A DNA stretch of 61,704 nucleotides. Origin: a virus. A program made the position numbers and the translations under genes. The notes beneath the pieces are model-generated. The model worked only from the letters and a program-made list of their open reading frames with translations, did not search any database and was not told where the DNA came from. Each line of letters opens with the position of its first letter. Within the stretch, counting starts at the first letter, position 1. Shown here in pieces: positions 8,304 through 16,880 of this stretch. The stretch is from positions 1 through 61,704 of the IMG/VR virus record IMGVR_UViG_3300028840_000575. The stretch is one strand, 5' to 3'.

Positions 8304-8329
8304 CTCGTGGGACATAAAACTCCCACGAG
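8304..8329 (+). terminator. Rho-independent terminator
   Basis: A 9-bp perfect stem, CTCGTGGGA and TCCCACGAG with an 8-base loop, is followed by TCTATTT. It lies just after the stop at 8287. Confidence 0.7.
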
Positions 8330-8333
8330 TCTA

Positions 8334-8390
8334 TTTAGCCTAACTTTATTGGTTGCAATGGTTTATATCAACCCTTAAAATTAGGCTAAA
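8334..8390. other. Nested inverted repeat in a 278-bp intergenic region
   Basis: TTTAGCCTAA (8334-8343) and TTAGGCTAAA (8381-8390) form a perfect 10-bp stem enclosing GGTTG/CAACC (8351-8373). A third hairpin follows (ATTGTAA/TTACAAT, near 8400-8420), and the phrase CAATGGTTTATAT occurs twice (near 8356 and 8418). TATAAT at 8467 lacks a good -35. No gene is visible between 8288 and 8565; the region looks regulatory. Confidence 0.45.
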
Positions 8391-8565
8391 AACGACGATT
8401 GTAAGTGCTTTATTTACAATGGTTTATATTAAAAGTTCCGTATCCGGTCTGTGTTGGTTTTAGGGGTATAATAGTACCTAAAATAAATTTTAACGAATCT
8501 GGGGCCAATCTGGGGCTCTAAAAAACAGGCATTTGGAGCTTAAAACGGGTATTTGGGAGAAAACA

Positions 8566-8943
8566 ATGAGTAAAACGACAAAAGCCAAAAAAGCTGATAT
8601 TTTGGAGAGCATTGGGCATTGTAAAGCATTAATCCGCTATTATAATGAAATGCTTGACGGGGGATTTGAACAAAAAGAACAGCAGATCCAAAATCAAATC
8701 TCAACTTTGCAAAAAGAATTGGATGCACTTCGGGAAAAAAGAGCAAAGGCTCCTGAATCTATAAAAATGTATAGAGCCAGAATAATCGAATTTGAGAAAC
8801 AAATTGATATTGAGCAGGTGCAACCACTGATTCGGAAAGCTGAAAAAACTTTTGCAAAACTTCTTGAGCTTAAAGAACAACTGAAGGATGTCAATATTAG
8901 CTCCGATGATTTAAATCTTCTTAGAGACCTTCTCGGAGAATAA
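8566..8943 (+). CDS. Small coiled-coil protein
   Basis: Starting from ATG 8566 behind gggag, this 125-residue protein is almost wholly predicted helix, with heptad-like patterns (QNQISTLQKELDALREKR and later segments). It ends one base before the SNF2 helicase start, suggesting coupling and a possible accessory role for that helicase. No catalytic motif is visible. Confidence 0.7.
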   Translation: MSKTTKAKKADILESIGHCKALIRYYNEMLDGGFEQKEQQIQNQISTLQKELDALREKRAKAPESIKMYRARIIEFEKQIDIEQVQPLIRKAEKTFAKLLELKEQLKDVNISSDDLNLLRDLLGE

Positions 8944-8944
8944 A

Positions 8945-11146
8945 ATGAATAATGAAATAACACCAATAAAGACAAGCCAATTAACTGCTAAAGATATGGT
9001 TGGATATGATGTTATTCAAACCGAGCAAAAAGAAGTTGTTGAGGTGACAACAAAAGAAGTAGAAACTGGAATTGAGAAAGTCCGTCCCGAAAATCCTGAA
9101 ATAAATATTAGATCGCTTCCAATTCTTGAGGCTCTTAGTAAAGCAACTTCTAGATTAATCAAACCATTAAGACTAAGATCTAATGATCGTCTAGAATTAA
9201 GACTGAATGATGATGGTGAGAGATTTGTTGCTAGAGTATTTGCAGTTAGAGCATCCGCACCTGTAAGTGACGGAAAGATCCAAACTAATGAAGAATATTT
9301 TGGACCGGCAAGTTACCATGCAAGGGAATTCTTTGATCGTATTCCCGAGCATCAATGGTTTGGAAGCGAAAGATGTGTTCTAGCAGGTACAGATATGACA
9401 GCTTTGGTCATCTACAACAGTTGGCCAGAAAATCAAATAATCTTCAAAGATGAAGAATCTAGAATACTGTATGAATTTCTTATTGCTCGTTTCATGGTGC
9501 AAACTAAGAATGCAGTGGATCAGGCGAAATTCAAAATCAATAGAGAAGTTCCTCCACTTCCTGAAGATTTTGTTGAGCATCCTGATCCCAACCTTAAACT
9601 TGCAGATTATCAGTTAGCTGCTCTGGCAATCACTTTATCCACTGATGAATATTGTCTATGGTTTAAACAAGGTCTGGGAAAAACTCCAGTCGCTATTCAT
9701 AAGATGGTAACAGAAGCAAAACGCGTCCGTAGAAAAGAAAATCGTATGATGCGTTGCTTAATTGTTTGTCCAAAGCAATTAAGAAAGAATTGGGAATTAG
9801 AAATTGGCCGTTTCACAACTGTTCCTGGAAAAGTGGTACAGTTACGAGGTGGTGAAATTAAAAGAACACAGAAGCTCATTGATGTTGTAAGAGATGAAGA
9901 CGATTGTGTTTTCTCTGCTGCAATCAGTAGTTATGAATCAGTAGTGCTGACCTGGAAAGGATTGTCTCAAATTCCGTGGGATCTTGTGATTATTGATGAA
10001 GCACAATTTATAAAGAATCCAAATTCCAGACGTTCAAAAGCCTGTGTCAAGAAATTAAAGCACAACGCAAGGCAGAAACTTGAGCTTACAGGTACGCCTT
10101 ATGGAAATCATCAATTGGACCTGTTTCCTCAGTTCGAATTTCTTGGTGATGGGATGAGTGGATTTTTAAGTGCTAAGAAATTTAAATCTTTCCATAGCAA
10201 GAATGTCAAGGATGCACCTTGGGAAGATACGTTAGAACAATCTGACATACCTTTATTAAAAGAAAGAATTGCAAGAGTTGCTTTTACACTTACAAAAGAT
10301 GAAGCTGGTGTTAAACTTCCTGATAAGGTACGTGATATCTATGAAGTGACTTTTACTCCGCAACAGGCAAAACTATATAAGAGAATACAAAATGAGCTTA
10401 AGATTGAAATTAATGACACAATTACAGGTGAGATCAAAGAAATAACTGCTGAGCACATTCTTACTAAACTTCTTCGTCTCGCACAAGTTACTTCTGGTCA
10501 TATAAAATATAATGAAGTATGGGATGAAGAAGGAAATCTTGTCAGTGAAAGTAGTCTTGAGCAAATTGAAGGTGGAAATCCTAAAGTCGATGCAACAGTA
10601 GAATTGATAAAACAAAATATGGAATCTGATCCTAAAGGAAAAACTGTTGTATGGGCAATCTTCGACGAAGATATTCGTGCTGTCTCAGAAAGACTCCATA
10701 AGGAGGGTATCAAGCATACAGGCTATAAAAAGCAAATTGTGAAAGAATATCGTGAAAGTGGTGCGGATGAATCTGAAATTATCTTTAATACTGTTGAAGA
10801 TTGTAAAGTATTCATCGGTCATCCTGCAAGTGGTGGAACTGGTCTTAATTTAGTTGGTTGGAATTATCGTGATCCAGAAAATTCACCTGACACTTATTGC
10901 AATAGAGAAATATTCTTTAGTAAAAACTGGAGCATGCTACAAAGATCACAGGCTGAAGATCGTTGTGCTGAGCGTCGCAGTTCAAAATGTAATGTACGTA
11001 TCACTGACTTGCAGGTTCCAGACACAATCGATGATACCTTGCTGTCTGTTGTATTTGGTAAAATGAAAGCAAGTGATGATCTAAAAGACCTTAAACCTAT
11101 TTTGTCTAAGGTACTGGACACTGAAGCATTAATTGAGGAAGACTAA
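8945..11146 (+). CDS. SNF2/SF2-family DNA helicase
   Basis: The 733-residue protein has a Walker A motif in FKQGLGKTPVAI (about residue 242) and a DEAQ box in LVIIDEAQF (about 345). A TGTP motif III follows (about 385). The C-terminal RecA lobe has GGTGLNLVGW and an QRSQAEDRCAER motif VI. This is the SNF2/RapA-like arrangement found in many phage replication modules. It would translocate on duplex DNA during replication or repair. The first 200 residues are phage-specific. The stop and the next ATG overlap. Confidence 0.88.
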   Translation: MNNEITPIKTSQLTAKDMVGYDVIQTEQKEVVEVTTKEVETGIEKVRPENPEINIRSLPILEALSKATSRLIKPLRLRSNDRLELRLNDDGERFVARVFAVRASAPVSDGKIQTNEEYFGPASYHAREFFDRIPEHQWFGSERCVLAGTDMTALVIYNSWPENQIIFKDEESRILYEFLIARFMVQTKNAVDQAKFKINREVPPLPEDFVEHPDPNLKLADYQLAALAITLSTDEYCLWFKQGLGKTPVAIHKMVTEAKRVRRKENRMMRCLIVCPKQLRKNWELEIGRFTTVPGKVVQLRGGEIKRTQKLIDVVRDEDDCVFSAAISSYESVVLTWKGLSQIPWDLVIIDEAQFIKNPNSRRSKACVKKLKHNARQKLELTGTPYGNHQLDLFPQFEFLGDGMSGFLSAKKFKSFHSKNVKDAPWEDTLEQSDIPLLKERIARVAFTLTKDEAGVKLPDKVRDIYEVTFTPQQAKLYKRIQNELKIEINDTITGEIKEITAEHILTKLLRLAQVTSGHIKYNEVWDEEGNLVSESSLEQIEGGNPKVDATVELIKQNMESDPKGKTVVWAIFDEDIRAVSERLHKEGIKHTGYKKQIVKEYRESGADESEIIFNTVEDCKVFIGHPASGGTGLNLVGWNYRDPENSPDTYCNREIFFSKNWSMLQRSQAEDRCAERRSSKCNVRITDLQVPDTIDDTLLSVVFGKMKASDDLKDLKPILSKVLDTEALIEED

Positions 11147-11373
11147 TGAGACCAGAAATTAAAGCTGCAATAGACAGATATGCTAAAGAAAGAATTCCTA
11201 CTGGTGATTTTCTAAGAGCAGTATTAGAAAATGATTTATTTGAAGCAATAGGAAGAGCAGATTTGGGAAATCGTATGGATATTCATGAAATTTGTTCTTA
11301 TATTTATAACAATATTCCTTTAAACAGTTGGGGCTCAAAGAAAATTGTCAAGGAATGGTTAGGAGAAAAATAA
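11146..11373 (+). CDS. Conserved small phage protein
   Basis: The 75-residue protein has the pattern IPTGDFLRAVLENDLFEAIGRAD followed by an acidic/aromatic C-terminus ending in a WG...VKEWL segment, with this recognisable arrangement in many phages and plasmids but no assigned function. (The quoted motif is at residues 17-39; key residues are the Pro-Thr-Gly and the Glu-Asn-Asp.) It is coupled to the helicase upstream and the ligase downstream by overlapping start and stop codons, so it belongs to the replication operon. Confidence 0.7.
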   Translation: MRPEIKAAIDRYAKERIPTGDFLRAVLENDLFEAIGRADLGNRMDIHEICSYIYNNIPLNSWGSKKIVKEWLGEK

Positions 11374-12194
11374 TGACTTTGCCTAAAATTAAAGAATGGA
11401 ATTCTGAAAAACATACCAATATCAACTATGTTCAAGAAAAGAAAGATGGATACATGGTTGAAATTATTAAGTTTATTGATGGCGGATATGCTATAAGAGG
11501 GAAGCGTCAAGATTATACAGAAAAGATGTTAGCTATTCCACAATTTGAGCATATAAGAAACATGCCTAATGGGACTTGTGTCTTAGGTGAATTATATGCA
11601 GAGGGTGGTCAGGCAACAGATGTGATAACAGCATTGAATGAAAAATGGGAAAGTCTGAGATATTGTGCCTTTGCAATGCCTGAATGGAAAGGTCTAGACA
11701 TTACTGAACGGAAAAGTTTAGAATTGATTAACGTTCAGTTGGAAGAAATGGGATTTGAAACTCCATGGACTGGTCTATTCGATGATTCCACTGAAGAATA
11801 TTTATTACTGTTAATCGAATATAAGAAGTGGGAAGGTGTTGTTCTTAAAGAATCTCATATGTCTGGATGGTATAAATTCAAACCTGTTAAAACTGTAGAT
11901 GTAGTTGTCACAGGATGGGAGATGAGCTATAATGGAATGTTCTATGGTGAAATGGGAGCTCTAAGAGTTTCTGTCTATACAGAGGATGGTCAGCTTAAAG
12001 AGATTGCTAAAGTTGGAGGTGGATTTACACCTGAACAACGAAAACAATTCACAAGAGAATACACTGTTGGCAGAGTTATTGAAGTTGCTTATCAAGATCT
12101 CCAATCAAAGGGAAGACTTAAATTTCCACGATTTATTCGTTTTCGGGATGACAAAGAAATGAGTGAATGTACAGAGGATCAATTACATGCCTAA
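11373..12194 (+). CDS. ATP-dependent DNA ligase
   Basis: Starting from ATG 11373 (overlapping the previous stop), the 273-residue enzyme has nucleotidyltransferase motif I with the probable adenylated Lys23 in EKKDG. Motif III-like GELYAEG, motif IV EGVVLK and motif V KFKP follow, then an OB-fold-like C-terminus. This is the compact layout of phage ATP-dependent ligases. It would seal Okazaki fragments alongside the polymerase and flap nuclease. A longer in-frame extension upstream to 11328 is unlikely to be used. Confidence 0.88.
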   Translation: MTLPKIKEWNSEKHTNINYVQEKKDGYMVEIIKFIDGGYAIRGKRQDYTEKMLAIPQFEHIRNMPNGTCVLGELYAEGGQATDVITALNEKWESLRYCAFAMPEWKGLDITERKSLELINVQLEEMGFETPWTGLFDDSTEEYLLLLIEYKKWEGVVLKESHMSGWYKFKPVKTVDVVVTGWEMSYNGMFYGEMGALRVSVYTEDGQLKEIAKVGGGFTPEQRKQFTREYTVGRVIEVAYQDLQSKGRLKFPRFIRFRDDKEMSECTEDQLHA

Positions 12195-12399
12195 TCAAGA
12201 ACAATTCGTAGATAGTACAGGACAATATTACGTTCGAGTCGGAGATAAGGTTGGATCTTCCAAGACCGGAGAAGTGGCTAAAGTCATACAGATGTCCCAT
12301 GGATATATTGTTTTGCAGCCGATTGGATCAATGGAATCTTATGTATTGACCAAATTTGAATTTGAGGAGATGTCAAATTGGACCCTGATCTTATCTTGA
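12187..12399 (+). CDS. Small hypothetical protein
   Basis: This 70-residue protein starts at ATG 12187 behind agagg and overlaps the ligase stop. The sequence has beta-strand character (YYVRVGDKVG, GYIVLQPIG), suggesting a small beta-barrel or KOW-like fold. No family is assigned. An upstream in-frame GTG at 12163 is a less likely start. Confidence 0.6.
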   Translation: MPNQEQFVDSTGQYYVRVGDKVGSSKTGEVAKVIQMSHGYIVLQPIGSMESYVLTKFEFEEMSNWTLILS

Positions 12400-12620
12400 T
12401 AGAGTATATCTGCAATGAATGTAATGTAGAAAGTTGTAAGGAAATACCTATAGATCTATTTAATTCATTTCCTATTGGTGAACTTGATTTATTTTTTCCT
12501 TGCAATAATTGCGGAGAACTGGTATATATAGATAGGCAAATAGTTATTGAAATACAGACGTATACAGATGGTCTACACTATGTCTATAGTAGTCCTTGGT
12601 CTTATATATCATTGAATTAA
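12378..12620 (+). CDS. Small protein with two CxxC pairs
   Basis: The best start is TTG 12378, 9 bases after gaggag. The 80-residue product has CNEC (near 12) and CNNC (near 42), consistent with a zinc-binding fold. It overlaps the previous gene and ends two bases before the next start. Function unknown. Confidence 0.55.
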   Translation: MDPDLILIEYICNECNVESCKEIPIDLFNSFPIGELDLFFPCNNCGELVYIDRQIVIEIQTYTDGLHYVYSSPWSYISLN

Positions 12621-12622
12621 TT

Positions 12623-13054
12623 ATGCAAACATTTTTACCATATGAAGATTTTCAAAAGTCTGCAAGTGTCTTAGATTATCGTAGACTTGGGAAACAAAGA
12701 GTTGAAGTTAAACAAATACTCTTAGCTAATTTCCAAGGACCAATTAAAGGAGATAGAAAGACTCCGTGGTACAATCATCCAGCTTGCAGAATGTGGAGAG
12801 GATATGAAGGAGCTCTAATAGCTTATGGAATTGCGATATGTGAGGAATGGTCTAATCGTGGATATGTTGACAATATTTATTCAGAACTATATGAAATGAC
12901 TAATAGAAAATTAAATTATGACGGTCCTCCATGGCTTGGCAGAAAAGATTTTCATGATTCACATAAAAGTAATTTACTTTATAAACAATATTCACATTAT
13001 AAACAATTTAATTGGAATGTTCCATTGAATTTACCTTATGTCTGGCCAGTGTAA
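12623..13054 (+). CDS. Pyrimidine-dimer DNA glycosylase-like (MSMEG_6728-type) protein
   Basis: From ATG 12623 the protein begins MQTFLPYEDFQKSASVLD and has DYRRLGKQRVE, HPACRMWRG and a conserved WLGR segment. This is the recognisable pattern of the family annotated as pyrimidine-dimer DNA glycosylase or MSMEG_6728. Known members related to T4 endonuclease V excise UV dimers. In this replication and modification neighbourhood it may act in base excision. The family match is good; the enzymatic activity is not proven. The ATG has a weak ribosome site, so coupling to the preceding stop is likely. Confidence 0.72.
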   Translation: MQTFLPYEDFQKSASVLDYRRLGKQRVEVKQILLANFQGPIKGDRKTPWYNHPACRMWRGYEGALIAYGIAICEEWSNRGYVDNIYSELYEMTNRKLNYDGPPWLGRKDFHDSHKSNLLYKQYSHYKQFNWNVPLNLPYVWPV

Positions 13055-13064
13055 AGGATGAATT

Positions 13065-13940
13065 ATGGCTAAACAACATTTTGAACCAGGATCTTCTACC
13101 GTTGAAGGATTTTTTAATTTTATGCGTGAACGGCATAGAATCTATCTTAAAAGATTCACAATGGATCAACCAAAACCATGGACCGATGATCCCATTTTCC
13201 AACAATGGAAATTTACAAATGTGTTTCGGCAATTGGATCATGGGACTAGAGTCCTTCACATGGCTTTAAGGCATGAAAGAGATTTTACAAAGATAGTTTG
13301 GAACGTTTGGTGGTATCGCCTTTTCAATTGGCATGAGCACATGACCGATTTTGGTGTATTAGAGCATTCTACAAAAGACTACAGCAAGCTGATCAATGGT
13401 TTAAAAGCTAAGGCATATAGAGGTGATAAAGTTTTTACCTCAGCCCATATGACAACTGGTGTTTTTGCGGAAGATAAAGTAGATACATATATAAGAGCAG
13501 TGAAACATGCTGCAGATTATGCACCATATATCGCAGATATAGCTCTGTCTACTCAATCTATGGAACGTGTGTTTGAAGAACTTCTTGAATTCTATATGAT
13601 TGGTAAATTTGTGAGTTATGAAATTGTCTGTGATCTTAGGTTCTTTCATGGATTTGAACCAACAGATGCTATGACATGGGCGAACATTGGTCCAGGTGCT
13701 AAACGAGGTCTAAGAAGATTAGGAAAATCTGTTGATTTAGATAATATGATTGCCCTTATGAATCAGTTCGCTGATGAAGAAGCTGAGAATATTGATGGGC
13801 CATTCTATCCTCACATGTTTTGCAGCATGTATCCACCATTTGAGCTTAGAGAAATTGAACATAGTTTATGTGAATTCGATAAATATGAACGTATTCGTTT
13901 AGGACAAGGTAGACCAAGACAGAAATACAAAGGTATATAA
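13065..13940 (+). CDS. HMUDK-helical / aGPT-Pplase-like base hypermodification protein
   Basis: The 291-residue all-helical protein has a signature I associate with the 5-hmdU DNA kinase helical domain and alpha-glutamyl/putrescinyl-thymine pyrophosphorylase group: FMRERHRIYLKRF (about 18-30), PKPWTDDPIFQQWKFTNVFR (about 36-55) and LDHGTR. A distal region follows with WANIGPGAKRGLRRLG (helix-hairpin-helix-like). Those proteins, related to the DNA glycosylase fold, act on hydroxymethyl- or pyrophosphorylated pyrimidines inside DNA to attach amino acids or amines. It sits at the head of the methyltransferase, radical SAM and kinase cluster, which supports a DNA-modification role. The chemistry performed here is unknown. 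Confidence 0.75.
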   Translation: MAKQHFEPGSSTVEGFFNFMRERHRIYLKRFTMDQPKPWTDDPIFQQWKFTNVFRQLDHGTRVLHMALRHERDFTKIVWNVWWYRLFNWHEHMTDFGVLEHSTKDYSKLINGLKAKAYRGDKVFTSAHMTTGVFAEDKVDTYIRAVKHAADYAPYIADIALSTQSMERVFEELLEFYMIGKFVSYEIVCDLRFFHGFEPTDAMTWANIGPGAKRGLRRLGKSVDLDNMIALMNQFADEEAENIDGPFYPHMFCSMYPPFELREIEHSLCEFDKYERIRLGQGRPRQKYKGI

Positions 13941-13941
13941 T

Positions 13942-14823
13942 ATGCTATTCGTTGATACATCAATGGTGATCCATCGTGCATTGCACAAATTAGATTTCTT
14001 AAAGAATTCTAAAGGAGTGCATACCGGAATGGAATTTGGGACTTTCAAAATTCTTGAGAGTTTAGAAAAGAAATTCCCAAATGAAATAATAATTCTATGC
14101 TTTGATAAGGGTATTTCTAAACGCAAGAAGATTGATCCTAATTACAAAGCTAATAGATCTAAGAGATCTGATGAATTTATAGAGCGTTCAGAAAGACTGC
14201 AAGAAGTTCTCTCTGTCTTGTATAGAACAGCTTATGCTTACGGTGAAGAGGCAGATGAACTCATATATAGCTTAGCAAATCAATATACAGGCCCTCATTA
14301 TATTTATAGCAATGATGATGATTTGTTACAAGCTGTCAATGATGAATATGAGATACAGGTAGTAAAGTCATTCCAATCTAAACTATATTATTGGGATGAA
14401 GCTAAAATAAGGGAAAAGTATTATGTTGGCCCTGCATTGTTACCAATGTTTAGAGCATTCATTGGTGATAGCAGTGATAATATAAAAGGTATCCCAAGAA
14501 TCAACAGAAAACTACTTGCAGAAGCTTTGACTCATGCACTAGATAAGTGGAGCGGTGAAAGCATATTTGATTTCTTAGAAATATTTATGACTGAAAATCT
14601 ATTCAGTGATAATATGAAATTAAAAGTCAGACACTTTGTAGAAGATGGTAATTTTCTGACTAACTATAGACTAATAAAATTGATGTCTATCCCTACAACT
14701 GTGAATAAGCCAGAAGGCGAATTACAAATAGTTGAAAATTTTCTGAAGGAGAAGGAAATTTATAGTCTAGGTATTTGTGAAAAATTAGGTATGAAGAATA
14801 TACAGGATGGAGATGAATTCTAA
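13942..14823 (+). CDS. 5'-3' exonuclease / flap endonuclease
   Basis: The 293-residue protein has the metal-binding acidic residues of the PIN/FEN superfamily: LFVDTSM (Asp5), ILCFDKG, EEADELI (about 111-117), SNDDDLLQ (about 129-136) and AFIGDSSDNIKGIP. The last motif is the helix-hairpin-helix entry typical of T5- and Pol I-type nucleases. It would remove RNA primers and flaps, complementing the polymerase that lacks this domain. It overlaps the following methyltransferase by one base. Confidence 0.9.
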   Translation: MLFVDTSMVIHRALHKLDFLKNSKGVHTGMEFGTFKILESLEKKFPNEIIILCFDKGISKRKKIDPNYKANRSKRSDEFIERSERLQEVLSVLYRTAYAYGEEADELIYSLANQYTGPHYIYSNDDDLLQAVNDEYEIQVVKSFQSKLYYWDEAKIREKYYVGPALLPMFRAFIGDSSDNIKGIPRINRKLLAEALTHALDKWSGESIFDFLEIFMTENLFSDNMKLKVRHFVEDGNFLTNYRLIKLMSIPTTVNKPEGELQIVENFLKEKEIYSLGICEKLGMKNIQDGDEF

Positions 14824-15395
14824 TGGAAGTATCAAAAGATTTTGGACCATTGCAGCAACATGCAAATAGATCTAATCACTGTAGCACATCTTTACAATTT
14901 ATATTAAATAAATTTAAAGTTATCAAATCCTTTATTGATATCGGTTGCGGTCTTGGCGAACAAGTCCGTATTGCTAAGGAACTCGGTCTTATTGCATATG
15001 GTATCGATGGTGATCCTTCATTAAAGATATATGATGATGAAATATTTATCCAGCATGATTTTACAACTGAGCCGTTTTTATCAGGTGACTACATCTATGA
15101 TCTTGGATGGACTGTTGAATTTGTTGAGCATGTCGAAGAAAAATATATAGATAATTATATGCCCCAATTAAGTTATTGCAATAGAGTCCTTATGACTTAT
15201 GCACCTCCAGGACAGAATGGAAGGCATCATGTCAATTGTCAACCACAAAGTTATTGGATCAATATATTTGATAATTGGGGATTCGAACTTGATATCGAAA
15301 CGAGCTATGAAGTTAGAATGGCTTCCATTAATAAATGGATTAGAAATAAAGCACTATTCTTCACAAATCGGAGACTTAAAGCATTATGCGAATAG
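14823..15395 (+). CDS. Class I SAM-dependent methyltransferase
   Basis: The 190-residue protein has a Rossmann motif I FIDIGCGLGEQ (about 38-48), an acidic end of strand 2 (IDGDPS), and a motif IV region VEFVEHVEE followed by LMTYAPPGQNGRHH. The lack of a DPPY/NPPY or PC motif argues against a direct N6-adenine or C5-cytosine DNA methylase. It is more like small-molecule or sugar methyltransferases. Given its position between an HMUDK-helical protein and radical SAM genes, methylation of a base substituent is a reasonable inference. Confidence 0.78.
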   Translation: MEVSKDFGPLQQHANRSNHCSTSLQFILNKFKVIKSFIDIGCGLGEQVRIAKELGLIAYGIDGDPSLKIYDDEIFIQHDFTTEPFLSGDYIYDLGWTVEFVEHVEEKYIDNYMPQLSYCNRVLMTYAPPGQNGRHHVNCQPQSYWINIFDNWGFELDIETSYEVRMASINKWIRNKALFFTNRRLKALCE

Positions 15396-16675
15396 GACTT
15401 ATCTATCTACCACATCCTTATCTTAATCAACCTGATGCACAAGCACCGATTGGACTCCTCTATATTGCAGCTTATATAAGAGAATCATTACCTAATTATG
15501 ATGTGAAGATATTTAATCTTTCTTCTTTCGGTACATTTTCTGGTGCTATAGATTCTTTACCTGAATGTGACCTATATGGAATCACAGTCACAAGTCTAGA
15601 ATTACTGCAAGCAAATAGATTTGCAAAACAATTGAAGGAAACTTATCCTAAGTGCAAAATAATTCTAGGTGGACCAGGAACACTGACTGAAGGATATGTT
15701 GATTGGTATTATATAGATTCCATTTGTAAAGGTGAAGTAGAAAATGGGCTCGTTAAGATACTTTCTGATTTTGAAAATAATAAATATCAAGATATCTATG
15801 AATTTGAATCTCCTCAAAATTTAGATATTCTGCCTTTTCCTGCAAGGGATATGCTTGGATCTAATCAAGGTGGTAACATATTCGCATTTAATAAGAAGTA
15901 TCACGGAATTAAAAGTACGATTATCCTATCGAGTAGAGGATGTCCATTTAAATGTCCATTCTGTAGCTCTATGTTCGTGTCTGGAAAATTAAGATATCGT
16001 TCACCTGAAAGTGTATACGAAGAGATCAAAGAAGTAAAAGAAAGATATGGGATACATCAGTTTAGATTTTCAGATGATATGTTCACTGCGAATTTAGAAC
16101 GAACATATAAGATCTGTGATTTAATACGTCCATTGAATTTAGCCTGGAGGATATCAACAAGAGTCAAACCATGGAACAAAGAACTGGCAGAGGCTTTATT
16201 CAGTGCAGGCTGCAAGGAAGTATCCTTTGGTGTTGAGAGTTTTGATGACCACGTATTAAAGGTATTAGATAAACGAACAACAGCAAAAGATAACGTGAAT
16301 GCTATTCGTATTGCGAAAGAAGCTGGTATGACCGTACGAATACTGTTTATGATTAAAACTCCTGGACAAACAGAAGATACAGTAGATCTAAATATCTCTT
16401 ATCTTGAGGGTATTAAAGATGATTATGATATCATAGCTTGCACAACTTTTATTCCTATTCCTGGGTGCTCTATTTGGGAGAATCCTAATAGATATGGTGT
16501 TGAAATCATTGATACTAATTTAGATAACTACAATTTCTATTTTTATGGATCAAGTGGTGAAAATAAAATTAAAGATGTTATACGATTGTATAACCGTGAT
16601 CCAGAAAAAGTTAATAAAGAAAGTCAACGTTTCCGTAATTATTTAAAAGAAACTGGAAAACTTAATCGAGGGTGA
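15386..16675 (+). CDS. B12-binding-domain radical SAM enzyme
   Basis: The 429-residue protein has an N-terminal cobalamin-binding-like Rossmann domain (GITVTSLELLQA, then IILGGPGT). A radical SAM core follows with the CxxxCxxC cluster ligands Cys186, Cys190 and Cys193 in RGCPFKCPFC. Strand signatures FSDDMF and VSFGVES come next, with a family-typical C-terminus. Such enzymes carry out methylations, ring contractions or C-C bond formation at unreactive carbons. The usual B12-ligand DxHxxG motif is not obvious, as in many base-off members. In this cluster it may remodel a modified base. Confidence 0.87.
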   Translation: MRIGLIYLPHPYLNQPDAQAPIGLLYIAAYIRESLPNYDVKIFNLSSFGTFSGAIDSLPECDLYGITVTSLELLQANRFAKQLKETYPKCKIILGGPGTLTEGYVDWYYIDSICKGEVENGLVKILSDFENNKYQDIYEFESPQNLDILPFPARDMLGSNQGGNIFAFNKKYHGIKSTIILSSRGCPFKCPFCSSMFVSGKLRYRSPESVYEEIKEVKERYGIHQFRFSDDMFTANLERTYKICDLIRPLNLAWRISTRVKPWNKELAEALFSAGCKEVSFGVESFDDHVLKVLDKRTTAKDNVNAIRIAKEAGMTVRILFMIKTPGQTEDTVDLNISYLEGIKDDYDIIACTTFIPIPGCSIWENPNRYGVEIIDTNLDNYNFYFYGSSGENKIKDVIRLYNRDPEKVNKESQRFRNYLKETGKLNRG

Positions 16676-16679
16676 AGAA

Positions 16680-16880
16680 ATGTCTATAACTAATTTTCAA
16701 GAACTCTATAATGATATCCTTAATCAGATACGGAAAGAAAAAGGATTTGTTCAACTTGCAAAAGAGACTAATGGAGAAAATGATAGAGGCTATATACAGC
16801 ACAAGGCAAAATTGGATACCTTGAATAATATCGCCTTTAAACTCATTAATGAATGTGGTTGCACTGCGGAGGAAAACTAA
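16680..16880 (+). CDS. Small helical protein in the modification cluster
   Basis: The protein is 66 residues, mostly helical, starting four bases after the radical SAM stop behind gaggg and ending at the A that begins the next ATG. It ends INECGCTAEEN. No motif is recognised. Its tight coupling on both sides suggests it is needed with the radical SAM or glycosyltransferase-like gene. Confidence 0.6.
   Translation: MSITNFQELYNDILNQIRKEKGFVQLAKETNGENDRGYIQHKAKLDTLNNIAFKLINECGCTAEEN

Noticed and set aside
7944-8378. Plus-strand frame of 144 codons overlapping the Lys/Ala-rich gene
   Set aside because: It lacks a ribosome site, runs through the terminator at 8304 and is in a different frame from a gene with a strong aaggag start.
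8455-8480. Promoter at the TATAAT at 8467
   Set aside because: The -10 is good but no acceptable -35 lies 16-18 bases upstream and there is no TG extension, so it is not listed as a feature.
14823-15395. Restriction-modification-type DNA methylase
   Set aside because: It has no DPPY/NPPY or PC catalytic motif and no target-recognition domain, and no restriction enzyme is adjacent.
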